Source of the DNA: Polytrichum commune
Taxonomy: Eukaryota; Streptophyta; Polytrichopsida; Polytrichales; Polytrichaceae
DNA: 64,000 nt
Assembly: GCA_950295325.1 (NCBI GenBank)
Contig: OX485809.1
Location: forward strand, 6,140,001 to 6,204,000
Direction: 5' to 3'
Shown here: piece after piece, positions 23,633-35,599 of the stretch
Numbering within the stretch: position 1 is the first letter of the stretch
How the letters are laid out: each line of letters opens with the position of its first letter
Translations under genes and position numbers: made by a program
Notes under the pieces: generated by a model
What the model saw: only the letters and a program-made list of their open reading frames with translations
Told to the model about the DNA's origin: nothing
Database searches by the model: none

Positions 23633-24020
23633 TGAGAGAGAGGAGGAAGGAAGGGAGGAGGAAGGAAGGAGGGAGGGCATCCAAAACCACAACTTCCTTA
23701 GCCTTCTCCTACTTAGTAGGACCTTATCCTATCCACTAACTCCTTACCCCCTAAACCAACAAGAACATGTTCTAATTCAAACATTTAAATCAAAGGCACT
23801 TCTCCTTGCCTCATCAAACACGACTCCTCTAATCAAAACACTCCCTAATTCCACTAATCCTCTACTTAACCACACGAAATGGCTTAAGGCCTAAACATAA
23901 ATCCACACTAAGCCTCACTCTTTTTATACTTTTGATTGTTTCAATAACATTCCAATTGCAATTCTAATTAAATTCTAAACATAAAACAAATATGAGCACT
24001 CATTTTGGGCTCATAGATAA

Positions 24021-24706
24021 CTTCCTTGACTTAACAAGCTTCAGTCAAGATTGATTTGGTGCTACCTTTAAGAACACCTTTTCACTCACTTCAAATTTAC
24101 AAAAAAATCTTTTGTTATCATTATAATACTTAGCTCTATCCTGAGCACTCTTTATAGCTTTATTGACTCTCTAATTTCATTCATCTCTCTAATCAGGACA
24201 TTCATGCTTTCAAATCTTATATTAGGAATGGAAAGTGCAATTGAACTTCTACATTCCTAACCATATAGAACATAGAATGGACTCACCCCAATACTACTAT
24301 GAATATAATCTTTGTAGGCAAATTCAATCATATGCAACCACTTATCCCATGAGTGTTGTTTCTTGCCAACACACATTTTCAACATATGCTCAAGAGTTAT
24401 GTTTGGCCGTCATGTTTGTCCATCAGACTCATGATGATATGCAATACTTGATTTAATTTTAATTCCACACAATTTGGACAACGTAGTCCAAAATTCACTT
24501 ATAAACTTACAATCTCTATCACTGATAATCTCTTGTAGAAGTCCATGGTGTTTAAAAATTTCTCTCATAAATAACTTAGCTACTCCATAAGCATTTATAG
24601 TAGTTACTATAGGAATAAAATGAATTATCTTAATCAATTTATTTGCAACCACCATGATACTATCCAAGTTACTTTGAATCTTAGGCAATCCAACAATAAA
24701 ATCCAT
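24021..24706 (-). pseudogene. Ty3/gypsy integrase core remnant
   Basis: An open minus-strand frame from 24706 reads MDFIVGLPK (first catalytic Asp), then HGLLQEIISDRDCKFISEFW (second Asp), then AYHHESDGQT. A stop follows where the next residues of the catalytic Glu region are expected, and the frame then continues as TLEHMLKMCVGKKQHSWDKW and FAYKDYIHSSIGVSPFYVLYG. This wording is close to plant gypsy elements and differs clearly from the chromovirus at 45-52 kb. Homology stops just upstream of the first Met, so RT, RNase H and the 5' LTR are absent. Confidence 0.85.
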
Positions 24707-24713
24707 ACTACCT

Positions 24714-26260
24714 TATTCGAATTACAAGTTAGGCAAATCAAGTGGTTGTAACAACCTAGGGTTCTTCACTTGTTCTAATTTAGAGACTTGTGGCGTCTAA
24801 CACACACACACCCATTCCTACGGAGTATATACTAATTCATGATTGTACACGTTTTAACAAATTGCATGCGATTTGGAATCTAGTCTTGGTATTGAGACGA
24901 CAATTTACAAAATACAAGATGCAATTCTTTTCTTAATTTTTTTTTTCCACTTCAACTTTGGCCCCCACATGGCCCTCAAAATTGGATCATGGATATGTGG
25001 ACTTGCGCTTGGAGTGATGACCATTATGCCAAGTGGGTTTTGATTTGGGCATTTTATGAGGCCCCTATATATGGATTGTGGCCCCATTGGGACTTTGAAC
25101 TTGGATTCTTGAAAGGGGGCTTGATAGATCTCTCCTAGTACATGACTTATCTTAAATCTTGCAATTGTCATTACTTATCTTTGGTATGATGTTGTTCTTT
25201 CATGCTAGTTAAGTGTTCAATTTTAAATTTGCATGAGTTGTTGTAAGCTAATTGAAATTTTGTAAACTTGGAAGTAAGTATGTGATGTGGGTTCACTTTC
25301 CATAATAGCAGCAGTGTATCAGAGATAGACATGGAAGACACTGACATCTTCTTTGATCTCATCAAACCAAGTAGTAAACTCATGTACATAGGAATCCCTT
25401 GGAGAGATGGATATGAGAACACCCTCTATCCATGCAAATCATAACCAAGGCCCTTAAACTAGGACCGTTGTGCTTAATGCCCATGCATCCACATGTGAAT
25501 TCATCCACCAATACTTTCAAACAAATTTGATTTACATTTGAACCTCATTAATGTCTCAATTCATATATGGTTTCCAAATTTGTCTATTCATGCTAACAGG
25601 TGCAAGCAATCACCACCTAATCGCAATGGAGGGAGATTCTACAATCTTCAACTTTGGTCATCATGGCTAGATATCATAATGAAAATTAATGTGGCCCACA
25701 TTAAACTTTCAACTCACCCAATTTCTCTAGTTATAAAATTAGTGTGAGCCACACTAAATAGCTTTCTAGAGCATCGGTGTGGATGAATGTTATATTTTGT
25801 GCTATTTTTGATGTAACATAACTATGGTGTTGGTCACAAGTCTCAAGGAAGACCAAGAACGAAGACTTGGTGTCTTGGGCCCATGTTAATTGTACCCCAA
25901 GTAGAGATTTAAAACAAACCACGCTAATTTTCCACCCACAACAATAGGACTATTTAGTGTAGTTATCACAACACCAAATGGTTAGTTGGGCTTTGCGAGT
26001 ACTAACCGCTAAACGTAAAGTGGAAGGAAAATGTGGCGAAGACTAGGCCAAGGTCAAAGATCTAAAATCCTCAACTAAAAGTGTGCTCATGCAAGCAGCA
26101 TGTCACCTGCCACCCACAAAAGGGATAAACTCTCACTTGCTCCGACCTCCCTTAGTCAACGCCTGGCCACACGGATCCGCAAATGAAAATGTAAGAATGT
26201 TTCGTTAAGGGGTTAGTTAGTGGTACACTAAAATAGTGTATTTAGTGCCTCCAATTCTTT
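24714..26260. other. No recognised feature
   Basis: The 5' break of the gypsy remnant lies at about 24713. Beyond it there are only short open frames and a brief CA run near 24811. Confidence 0.5.
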
Positions 26261-26264
26261 TTGT

Positions 26265-26935
26265 CCTACTCAATACTACACTAGAAAGCATATTTAGTGT
26301 TTGACTATATTTAACGTTGTTACCACCCTACCTTGCTTAACATTGATTTTTAGTTCCTTGACAATTAGTGTTAGACATAAATGTGTCACTACCTTTGCTA
26401 CTGCCGCCTCCCTTTCCGTGAAGCATGGATTTCATATCCTTATTAACATTGAATTCAAACATGTAATTTTCACATGTTGTTATAGTTGACATTTAGTGTT
26501 TGAGTTTACACGTAATCTTACTTACTTTCATAGGGTTATTCAAATTTAGTGTATGTGTTCGTATTTAGTGTATTGAACACTAAATATCCTCTTTAGTGTA
26601 GGTGTATACCACCCGTGTAGTGTCACCAAAAATAAATGTGAACCTAACATTATTGTCAGTCCTTGGGGAAATTTTTTTGGGCGATTTACGTTTACAATGT
26701 TGCAAACACTGCCATTTACAAAGCGGTTTTTCATCCCAAACATTATCAATCAAAATGTCGCATTCCAAAATTGTTAGAATGCAAAATATACCAACCTTCA
26801 TTTCAATAACCGGTATTTGGATGAACTAAAAGTTGGGATGACAATATTTGTAAACTTATTCATAGGAAGTGTCACAAGAAAAGGTTACCACGATGACATA
26901 AAATACCACATAACACTAACAACAAAATTTAGCGT
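26265..26935. repeat. Dispersed repeat with TTTAGTGT motifs, copy 1
   Basis: The segment shares at least three blocks, in the same order, with 30690-31880. These are a TATTTAGT start, CCGTGTAGTGTCAC followed by AACATT, and GACAATATTTGTAAAC with AAGTGTCAC. The block TTGTTACCACCCTACCTTGC (about 26316) also occurs inside both 1.1 kb Harbinger-like elements. It is probably a diverged non-autonomous DNA element. Ends and target duplication were not resolved. Confidence 0.5.
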
Positions 26936-29900
26936 AGTTTGTGTAAAAAACATGTTATGATAACCACTGCGGTGGTAGTATGTGCAATTAGGGTGCCCAC
27001 ACTAATTTATTGACTATCCACACTAATCAAAATGCGCATTATGAGGGTAACAAAAATGTAGTTTCATTTCTTTTTTGGTTGCTAAATGGAGGGACTACAT
27101 TGTTCCATGTGAGAGTACTTCTCATTCATCCAACATAAAAACCCTGAAATACTATACAACTTGAAGTTTTTCTTTTTAGTTGATTTGAAACCATAATTAA
27201 TCGAAAGTTTTTTGTGTTGGATGAATAAGAGATTATGAGGTGATTCCTTATGTACTTGTTGTGTGAGTGAATTAACAAAGTTATAATTGTGTGATCTACC
27301 GTGGCTCTCTAGCAGCTTGGGAAGAAAATAGTTAATTTTAAAGGTGCCTGAATTTATGGGAAATTAACACCATTGAGTGTCCAAAAAAGAAAGAAATAAT
27401 ATTCAAAGAGTGCCTAAAATCATAATAATCTCTCACAAACACCATAGTAGCATAGTCTCTCACAAAGACCACTCCACATAACTCTCACAAAAAGAAAAAT
27501 ATGTTGCCAAGCAAAACCCTTATATACAAGTAAAAGACAAAATTGTAAGGTAAGGAATGTTGGTTAAGGAAAGTGTTTAGGTTAATTGCAGTGTGATATG
27601 AAATTAACCATCAATGAGTTATAGAAATGACTTGAATGAATGTCTAGTTTATTTTAGATCATTTATGTAATCTGCCCACTTCTAGAATATTGTTTTTTGG
27701 GTTGCCTAACTTATTTTTGCACTTTGATTAACTATTGGGCAACAAGATGCCCAAACTGCTAAGAGATACGGTAGTCTTGACCCAAGGTAATTTCCATCGG
27801 TATAGAGGCAACCTACAGTTTGTACCCATATCATGGTACTCTAAATGTGGTATTGAGTGCAGCCCATGAGACCTAGACTAATCGCCTTGCAATCATTGGG
27901 TGACAACTAGAGAGGGTGTCAACTAGAGAGGGTGCGAACTAGACATGATGGCAATATGACACTTGGTGCTACATTACATGTAGTGAAAATCACTCAATTT
28001 GCAAATGGCTTACAATTTTCAAATGGCCCACTATATCATATTTCTAGTGTACTCCTCCCATTCAAATTCGATCCAATCAATTTGGGGCATTGCATTGTCC
28101 TTTAATGGACACTTTAAGGACTTGAGACCCTCAAACCTTTTTAAGTGTCAAGTACTTCTTTTAGAAAATTAAGATGACCAAGTTCAAAGAACCTTGATGG
28201 CTAAGTGTTGTTGAAACCAAATAAATAGCTATTGCATAAATATTAACACTTACATGCATTTCAACCTCTAAACATGCCAAGAGATCATGTATAAGATAGT
28301 GAATGCAACTATTCATTAAGATGTTTTCTAGAGAGCTCGCCTTCATTGAAATCGTGTCCCCTATCTTAAAAAGTAACCTATGCACATCATAGTTTGAGTA
28401 AAGAAAGAAGAGACGCAATGAAGCATAGAAAGGATGGTTGGAAATACTAGATATTGCATGGTATTGTACATTGGTTTCTCGTTGAAACTATGTTCACACC
28501 ATATTATAATCTTGTTGTTTTATCATATGTACTATGTAGAATATTTTCTTATATAAACATTTTTTATGAGAAAGGGGGGGGGGGTAAGTGGACTCTTCAT
28601 ACCACGTAGAAACTAACATGAGTATAAGAATGGGTATCATATCAGGCATTAGCATACATAATATGCATAAGGGAGATGTATTAATTTTCTCCAATGTGTA
28701 TATTTTAAAAGGTTGTTAAGATTTTTGAAACAAGCCAGATGTAAAAAAGGGGACCCTAAGGGTTAGAGGAAAAATTGACAATACGTGTGTTAGTTTCATC
28801 TTATTTACGTCTCCATCCATTGTTGTCATATGGTCATAGTCTTCGATGACTACCATGTTCATTCTTGTTATGATTTGCACTTGGGTTTCAGGTTTTTATA
28901 AATTGGAGGCCCTTGGGGTGCTCATGGGCTCTCTTGAGTTTTTCTCTCTAGATTATGGCTAAGTTATCGTTCTATTGTCTTTCTTTTATTTCATGCAATT
29001 GTTGAGTTACATACTAGGGATGAGAAAATGTTCGATGACTTTTCTCACTTGAAGGTGGAAGTGGATTTTATATCAATAAAGGCCTATTTAATTAATGATT
29101 TATTTCATATACCTAGTGGAGGCATTTATCACATTAGATTAGAAAGTGCAATACAAATCCATGAGTCCATTTCTAGCATGCCATTAGTGCATATAGATTT
29201 GTTTTTCTCTATAGACTTCTCCTACACATGAGGTTTAATTTCATAGTGATCCATGCATGTCATTTAGGTTTCCCACGAAGAGTCCATCCCATGGGCATTT
29301 ATTTCAATAAACGTTTATTATTTAAGAAATGACTCAAGATGAAGCGACCTACAACAACAACAATCCCATTTATTTATTTTTCTTTCCAAAGAAGAAATCA
29401 TAAGGGTTAACATGTTTACAACATTTTACATGCGGTTGAAAGTGGTTGGTTTTTTGTCTTTCCCCTCCCAAAGCCGATAGTATTGGGCATTGGAATTTAG
29501 CTTTCTCAACTAATAAGTTGCAAATGTAATTGGTGAAACATAGAATAATCTACTTAGTGCTCGTTTGAAGTATGTGGATCCCCACTAGGAGGGCAAAAAA
29601 GAAGTGACGGAATTGAATTACTCATGGAATTGGGTACTTCTATTACGTGATAAGCGAGATTTCACTAGACATGTGTGGTGTCTACGTAAACCCATTGATT
29701 GGCATGGCACAAAATGCAATGAAGTTCTCAACATCATGTGAAGGAACTAATCATGGTCCGCACCAGACACCAGCTCGGTGACTATATCATTCAATACATA
29801 TACAGATAGATAGATAGATAGATTGAAGTTTAAAAAAAAAACCAAATTTTTAATTTGTTTCTTTACATTAATGATTGTGAATGATATTTTAAATATATTA

Positions 29901-30478
29901 TTGAAGATTAAAGAAATGTTTAGAAAATTTTAAATGCAGTCCAAGTTCGCTATTCTTGATGTTCAATAAATCCAAATCTAGATCATAAATATTTTCCTCA
30001 TAATCTTTGAAGCTCATTTGACTATCTTATTCATTAAATGATCACACATGTCCCTCCCAATTATGATATTGATTATTAAATCTATAACGGTTATCATGTT
30101 TTGATCACACAGTCCAATCTCATTTAAACCTCATTTAAACACGTGTAATTTTGGTATACGTACTCAAAGCCACACCAAACCCCCAGATTACTCAACTACA
30201 GTTGTACTAATAAGAAAAGTAACAAAATAAGGATTCTCAACCTTATGCTCTCATTTATACAACAAATTCCATATGCTTCAGTCACAAACGTTGAGTAACT
30301 TAAGTGAAGTTGTTGAATCATTCACCGCATCCTAACTTAATGTGTACCAAATTTTCAATCATGTGTAACTTACATCAAATATGGGTTGGCTTTTGAAACA
30401 CAAAGGGGTTTTGACCAAAAACAAGTGAAAGTATATACTTATAGTATGCACATATATAGTTCACTTATGGTGCACTTG
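26936..30478. other. No gene recognised
   Basis: AT-rich DNA with short open frames. Notable only are a G11 run at 28574-28584 and a short GATA run near 29807-29822. No domain-bearing frame or terminal repeat was found. Confidence 0.5.
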
Positions 30479-30576
30479 GCATGGGAGGGGTGGGGTTTAT
30501 TTTGCGGCCGGAACCGTCTCTTGGTCACATACAAAAAGCACCGTATCTCCATGTATAAGAGATATATTAGTGTGAT
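30479..30576 (+). repeat. 95-bp dispersed repeat, copy 1
   Basis: It contains GGCCGGAACCGT, ACAAAAAGCACC and TCCATGTATAAGAGATAT in the same order as 33391-33490, where the second copy directly follows a Harbinger-like element. Confidence 0.6.
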
Positions 30577-30815
30577 GGTCTCCTAGTGATGTCTAGTGTG
30601 GTGACTATATCAGTCAATATATATTAGTGTGGCCTCTAGAAAATTGTTGTGGCACATAGTAGTAGGACTATGTGATGTACACTCCGACACTATACTAAAG
30701 TATTGTATTTAGTCTTGCTATTTGTCTTGCTCAGTATTAATTGTAAACTATCCGTGTAGTGTCACTAACACTACATGTAGATTTAACATTGTTCGTCATT
30801 AATTGTGGCGGAGGT

Positions 30816-31207
30816 CAGTGCTCAAGATTGAAGTCTTCAATGCCCTTCAAATGCAATTTGGCCCTTCAAAATGCACCTCTCTCTAAACAACCCTTCCAAA
30901 CGCAACCCCAAATTGAAAATGAAGACGTCACTCAAAGTCCTCGATATAATCTACCCGCCACAAGGACCAACAAGCGTAGGGCATTGTCAATACAAGAAGT
31001 AGAGTCAGACGGTTCATTCTTGATTCTTCACATTGTAGTGGAAACATGTACCATGTAATTCATGCACAAGTTTAATATGAGTTTTGTGTTTCATTTCTAT
31101 ATTTTTGGATTCACGTCTTGGATTTGAACCAACCCTTGAACTGTAGGGCTGAAATTTGATAGCCTTTCGAAATGAAGCTCATATGAGGGCTTCAATCTTG
31201 AACACTA
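30816..31207. mobile_element. hAT-like element, CAGTGTTCAAGATTGAAG family, copy 2
   Basis: Its ends CAGTGCTCAAGATTGAAG and CTTCAATCTTGAACACTA match copy 1 at 21950-22896 with single-base changes. The flanks GCGGAGGT and GTGGGGGT agree at 6 of 8 positions, an eroded 8-bp duplication. At 392 bp it lacks the duplicated inner block of copy 1 but keeps the GAAGGGC-type subterminal words. An in-frame stretch near 30759-31058 is not convincing as a gene. Confidence 0.75.
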
Positions 31208-31214
31208 GTGGGGG

Positions 31215-31482
31215 TGTTGAAACCCAAGGCCCTAACCCGGATCCCATGGGAACTCTGTGTTCAAGCTGCCTAAGGCTAGAATAGTAATTGGATGGGTGAC
31301 CTTCCTGACACTTGATTTCTAGTGCACCCTACCACCTATGGTCCATCCAATCATATTAGAAGTATATTTCCAACCAACCATGTGGGAACCTAGGGGCTTG
31401 CCCTTGGGGGGCAGATAGGTGTCGGCCGGCTTGTCTGTGCGCCGTTCAAGGTGTTCACCTTCCAAAGGAGGCAGTAGTTGTC
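31215..31482 (+). mobile_element. 5S rRNA-derived element, Cassandra-like LTR or 5S SINE
   Basis: Positions about 31222-31325 resemble plant 5S rRNA: CCGGATCCCATGGGAACTC, then AGAATAGTA, then GGATGGGTGACC. They sit in the order and spacing of the 5S body with its internal RNA polymerase III promoter (A box, intermediate element, C box). The 5' end TGTTGAAACCC just ahead is what a Cassandra TRIM LTR would show; these plant elements carry 5S sequence in their LTRs. A GGGGG duplication at 31210-31214 and 31483-31487 would bound a 268-bp solo LTR, but it is low complexity. It is too diverged to be a functional 5S gene. Confidence 0.65.
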
Positions 31483-31589
31483 GGGGGCTCTCTAGTTCTT
31501 GGAGTACATGCTTCGGGATTACATGTCGATTTAGACCAACTCAAAAATGAAGGAACACCATATTCCACAATGGTGGCAACATCATGGTC

Positions 31590-31617
31590 TTCTTTCTTTC
31601 TTTCTTTCTTTCTTTCT
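31590..31617. repeat. (TTTC)n microsatellite
   Basis: About seven TTTC units. Confidence 0.9.
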
Positions 31618-31880
31618 CATTCCTTGTTAAAAAAATGGACATTATACATATACGATGTTGCAATTATTATCACTCACTAGGTTGATTTTCATCCAAATCT
31701 TAACCATCCATGCACAACATTTCATTACAGAATGTTTGGATGCAAATACACCAAAAGTGGATGAACTGAAAGTAAGTTGGAAATGACAATATTTGTAAAC
31801 GTATTCCTAAGAAGTGTCACTAGAAAGTTACCCAGTGACATAAAACACCATACGACACTAAATATTGCAATTCAAAGCGG

Positions 31881-32262
31881 ATACGAATGATACTCATCTC
31901 ACGAACCCTCTTCCATTTCTTCCCCTCATCTCTCGAGATCTCTTTGTGTCGTGCGATGGATGAAACACATTCATCCACCTATGTTAGTTAGCTCTAGGTG
32001 ACATTTATTCATCTACTAGACCATTTTTTCTTCCTTATCTAACTGCCTTGGCCAACGCATTCATTTAGAAGACTTGATCCTTTTTCACCATTTTACTCTT
32101 GCTTACACCTCAGCTTAAATAGAGAGAATTTCTGTTGTAAAATTGAAAATGGCATTTAATTCTAGATCAGGATCTTGCTCCATATTCACTTCTTACCTAG
32201 CTTATTCTCAATTGCTTTTATCACTGTAACTTAAACTAATTTGTGGGTGAATGACACTTCAC
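31881..32262. other. No recognised feature
   Basis: The stretch between the invaded repeat and the first Harbinger-like element shows no structure I can identify. Confidence 0.5.
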
Positions 32263-32265
32263 TAA

Positions 32266-33380
32266 GGGGCGGTTTACACTATGGACCATGAAGTCGCCCA
32301 CGTAAGAGGCCTATTTTGCGTGGGATGACTTCATGGGACGACTTCCATGGTCTGAGTTACTAAAATATTAGTTTTCATGGTTCATGGGCCCTTCACTAGG
32401 TGTAAACCGAATGTGGACCATGAAGAATGACCATGCACCAAAAAGTGGAGGTGCTGATTTTTTTAATACATGCCCAAAAAGGGCAATTTTGAAAAAAGAT
32501 TAAGTTTGATCATTCCTTGTCTTCTCTTGGGCTTCACTTGTCTTCACTTCTTGTTAAATGTGTCGAAGATGTGGCTTGCAAATCTTCTCACAACAATTTT
32601 TTTTAAATAAAATAAAATGAGAAATTTAATTTGTACATGTGACATGTACCTTGTGTTGTCACTACACTAAATAGGATATTTAGTGTTTGATTATATTTAA
32701 TGTTGTTACCACCCTACCTTGCTCAACACTAATTTTCAATTCTTTGATAATTAATGTAAGAAGATATCCCATTGCACTTCTTTTGACTACCCTGATCTAC
32801 AATCACTAAACCACTATAGATTTTTCTTTTTTTCTTTGCAACTGCATTTTGTAAGAATATTGGGGTGTGTAATATACCGTTGGAAAGGTATTTTCAAGAC
32901 CTTTCCAACGGTATATTACAAGCCCCAAAATTCCAAACATTACATTTGGTATACCAAAAAAACAAATCTGCACTTGAATTCTTGAGTTCTACATGTCCCG
33001 CGTTGTTTGGTGAAACACGTGTGAGCCGGTTTAAGGGGTAGGGCAAGGTAGTGCTGGTATGTCTCATGGGCTATGGTATAATTAAGGCATTTAAAAGGTA
33101 GGTTCACTAAAAATTTATTGAAATGGTATTTCTTTGACATGGGCCCTTGCCTTTTCGTACTAGACCATCTCTCTTGCCTCTCTCAACGCAAAACCTGGTG
33201 GACCATGTCAGTGCATTTATTAGGCCTTAAAAATTATATTTTGGGGACCTCGACCTCCATGGTCCCTTTGCCATTTTTTTCTTAGTGTAAACCGAAGTTG
33301 TCCTGGGAGAACTTCAACAGCCAATCATCTACCTTGCAGAGCCCTGGTCCAACTTCATGGTCCATAGTGTAAACCGCCCC
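32266..33380. mobile_element. PIF/Harbinger-like non-autonomous element, copy 1 (1115 bp)
   Basis: Inverted ends of about 29 bp start GGGGCGGTTTACACTATGGA. The flanks carry a TAA duplication (32263-32265 and 33381-33383), the 3-bp TWA-type target of PIF/Harbinger elements. GGTTTACACTA-type words recur inside both ends (near 32400 and 33288), a subterminal repeat pattern. The centre has a strong hairpin at 32862-32928: AATATACCGTTGGAAAGGT pairs with its complement around a 9-base loop. A 66-codon frame on the minus strand (32940-33140) is shared with copy 2. No transposase is present. Confidence 0.8.
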
Positions 33381-33390
33381 TAAAGTACTG

Positions 33391-33490
33391 CATGGGAGGG
33401 GAGGGCGCCTTTTTTCGGGGCCGGAACCGTTCTCCGGGCACACACAAAAAGCACCACTCCTCCATGTATAAGAGATATTATTAGATGGGT
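33391..33490 (+). repeat. 95-bp dispersed repeat, copy 2
   Basis: It matches 30479-30576 in order and orientation (CATGGGAGGGG, GGCCGGAACCGT, TCCATGTATAAGAGATAT). It lies immediately beyond the Harbinger-like copy 1. Confidence 0.6.
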
Positions 33491-33742
33491 TGAACTTCGG
33501 AAATAGCATCACATATTCCATTTCAATCTAATCGAAGTCTAACTGGAAAGATTTGGTTGTCAACCTTGTAGGGTGTATATGTTTATTATAACCCCTTCGT
33601 CGATGATAAAATCAAATCTGATAGATCCCAAAAAACCCCACAAGCAATTCAATAAAATAACCATGTTGTCTACGTAAACTTATCCATTGAAAAAGGCGGG
33701 AAACATAAGATAGTATTTTGTCACCGTATGATGGCTATCATC

Positions 33743-33875
33743 ACATTATTGAGATCCATAATAGTGTTCTATGGGGCTGACAATATTCCACGTAGTATTC
33801 CCGGATATTCCCCACATTTAGACTACGTGGAATATTGTCAGCCCCATAGAACATTGTTATGGATCTCAATAATGT
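33743..33875. mobile_element. Foldback MITE, copy 2
   Basis: This is a near-perfect palindrome of 133 bp. ACATTATTGAGATCCATAA, GGGGCTGACAATATTCCAC and their complements form arms of about 50 bp. It is the same family as 6105-6262 and better preserved. A transcript across it would fold into a long hairpin, as seen for small-RNA-producing MITEs, but production of small RNA is not shown by sequence. Confidence 0.7.
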
Positions 33876-35596
33876 TATCATGTTTCAGACATTTAACTCC
33901 AAGCATGCCATCAAGAATTTCAAATCAGTTCTAATACACTCCAATTGGAATGAATCAGCCCTCAACATCTACGACTGGATGTTCATGACACCTATTGTGG
34001 GGGAGGATTATTTGAAGGAGAGTGAGGGTGAAAATGCTAGTTACTATTGTAGAGACGGTGATCATTGTTTGCAAGCAAATGAACTCTTAAAGTGGGTCAT
34101 GGACCCCAAATTAGTCTAGAAAGCTTAAATTGAGATGAATCAACTACAACCTATAGAATGAAAGGGGGGGGGGGGGATGCTTTTACTAATACCCTGTTTG
34201 GTAGTGTTATAAAATCAAACCCAACCTGTAGTAGAATCATTTTTACTAGAGTCATTCATCCACAACATATATGTTTACAAAAGACACCAAAAACCCCGAG
34301 CCAACATGGCTATGGAATTTATGCCACTATACTGAGCTTAGGTGAAACATGGTGTAAAATTTGATGATAGAAGAAGAACTTTGGTTTTTTCAAGACCGGA
34401 GTGAATGAAGCAATTATTCGTACGACATCCTCGGCCATGTCCTAAAGGACAATGATGTTAGTGGTTTGGTTGGTGGGAATTCTTTTGATATGCCTAGAAT
34501 TTATGTCATGAGAAGAAAACGTTTGCAATTCAATTTCTTCTAGTTAAGGAGTGATTCAAATTCATGAACTCGAATTAGAATGAATCAAATTAGGTATCAC
34601 TTAAATTGAAATGATTCGGCCCTCGACCTATAAAAGGCTTGTTAATACCATAGCCATTTCATCCACCATAGATGAATCTACGTAGATGCCATGAACCCAA
34701 AGTTGCTAGCATGATTTGGCTAGGGATTCTTGGTGTTTGCGTGAACTCATATATTGCAGAGATGACAAAATAATGAATTACATTGTAACGTGTAAACAAC
34801 CACTTTAAGACAAGTTGGCAATGGATAAACTATTGGAGTCCCCAAATTAATCTAGTTGAAATGGATTGGCCCTCATCCTTGTAGGGGATTTTATTAACCT
34901 AGAGCCATTTCATCCACTACAAACGAGCTTATATAGGCGCCACGAACCCCAAGCTATTAGCACAATTCCAGATTCTTCACTAATATATTTACTATTGAGC
35001 CGAGGTGTGACCACAACACGGAGAAAAAGAGCATTATCAAATATGAGTGTATCTCTCATCCATCCAACTTTGACAACTTGACCTCCCCTTTATAAGTTTG
35101 TTGCCGATTCATCTCAGATACCATCGAGTAAAACTAATTCAAAATCTTCAAAACTAATTCCGGTATCAAATCGACTTTAAAGAGTAATCTCGATTCTTCA
35201 AACGTAGCATAAACGAGAGGTACATTCATATACAATATAATTCCCTCTCCCCCTCTCTCAAAGGCCCCGAATTCATGATATATATATAGAGAGAGATATA
35301 TACATACTTAGGAGATGGGTAAGTATGATATTTATAAGGGAAACGCAGCTTTTTGCAGTGTACAATCCCTCAGATTTCTTGTTAGTTAGGGAGCAAGTCA
35401 GATAGTCAATCCACTGCCACAAGTGCCGAATATAATAATATAAGGGGGAGGCCTGAAGTACTCAAGCATGGCCCATGGTGAGAGGCACAGAGATCATTGG
35501 CCCAATGCATGTCCACGCCCCTTTTGCATGCAATATCCGGACTCCCTCACTTGCACGTGATAACCTTACTCTTGCCACCGGGCGGGGGACTTCAAC
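33876..35596. other. No gene; diverged short repeats
   Basis: Phrases such as GGCCCTCGACCTATAAAAGG (34619) and GGCCCTCATCCTTGTAGGGG (34869), each followed by GCCATTTCATCCAC, recur. Related text appears near 38.3, 39.0 and 41.1 kb. They look like remnants of an old dispersed repeat. A G13 run lies at 34164-34176. Confidence 0.45.
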
Positions 35597-35599
35597 TTA

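Larger units (their letters stand above)
21430..24015. mobile_element. Solo-LTR-like insertion in the gypsy remnant
   Basis: The insertion starts TGTGAGGCC and ends GGGCTCATA, imperfect inverted LTR-type ends with the final CA changed to TA. It is flanked by an exact 5-bp duplication GATAA (21425-21429 and 24016-24020). Discounting it brings integrase and C-terminal pol sequence together. No pol frame lies inside. Without the hAT MITE it carries, about 1.6 kb remains, including a 28-bp minisatellite and a CA/GA microsatellite. A solo LTR left by recombination between LTRs is the simplest reading. Confidence 0.65.
30690..31880. repeat. Dispersed repeat with TTTAGTGT motifs, copy 2 (invaded)
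   Basis: This is the partner of 26265-26935. Shared text resumes after about 31740 (GACAATATTTGTAAACGTAT, then AAGTGTCACTAGAAA). The middle is occupied by the hAT MITE 30816-31207, the 5S-derived element and a TTTC microsatellite. The insertion order is therefore repeat first, the others later. Confidence 0.5.

Noticed and set aside
31222-31325. Functional 5S rRNA gene
   Set aside because: There are many substitutions against the conserved 5S body, and the flanks look like an LTR or SINE, not a 5S spacer.
33384-35596. A single large inverted-repeat element formed by the two 1.1 kb copies
   Set aside because: Each copy has its own terminal inverted repeats and 3-bp duplication, so they are two independent insertions.
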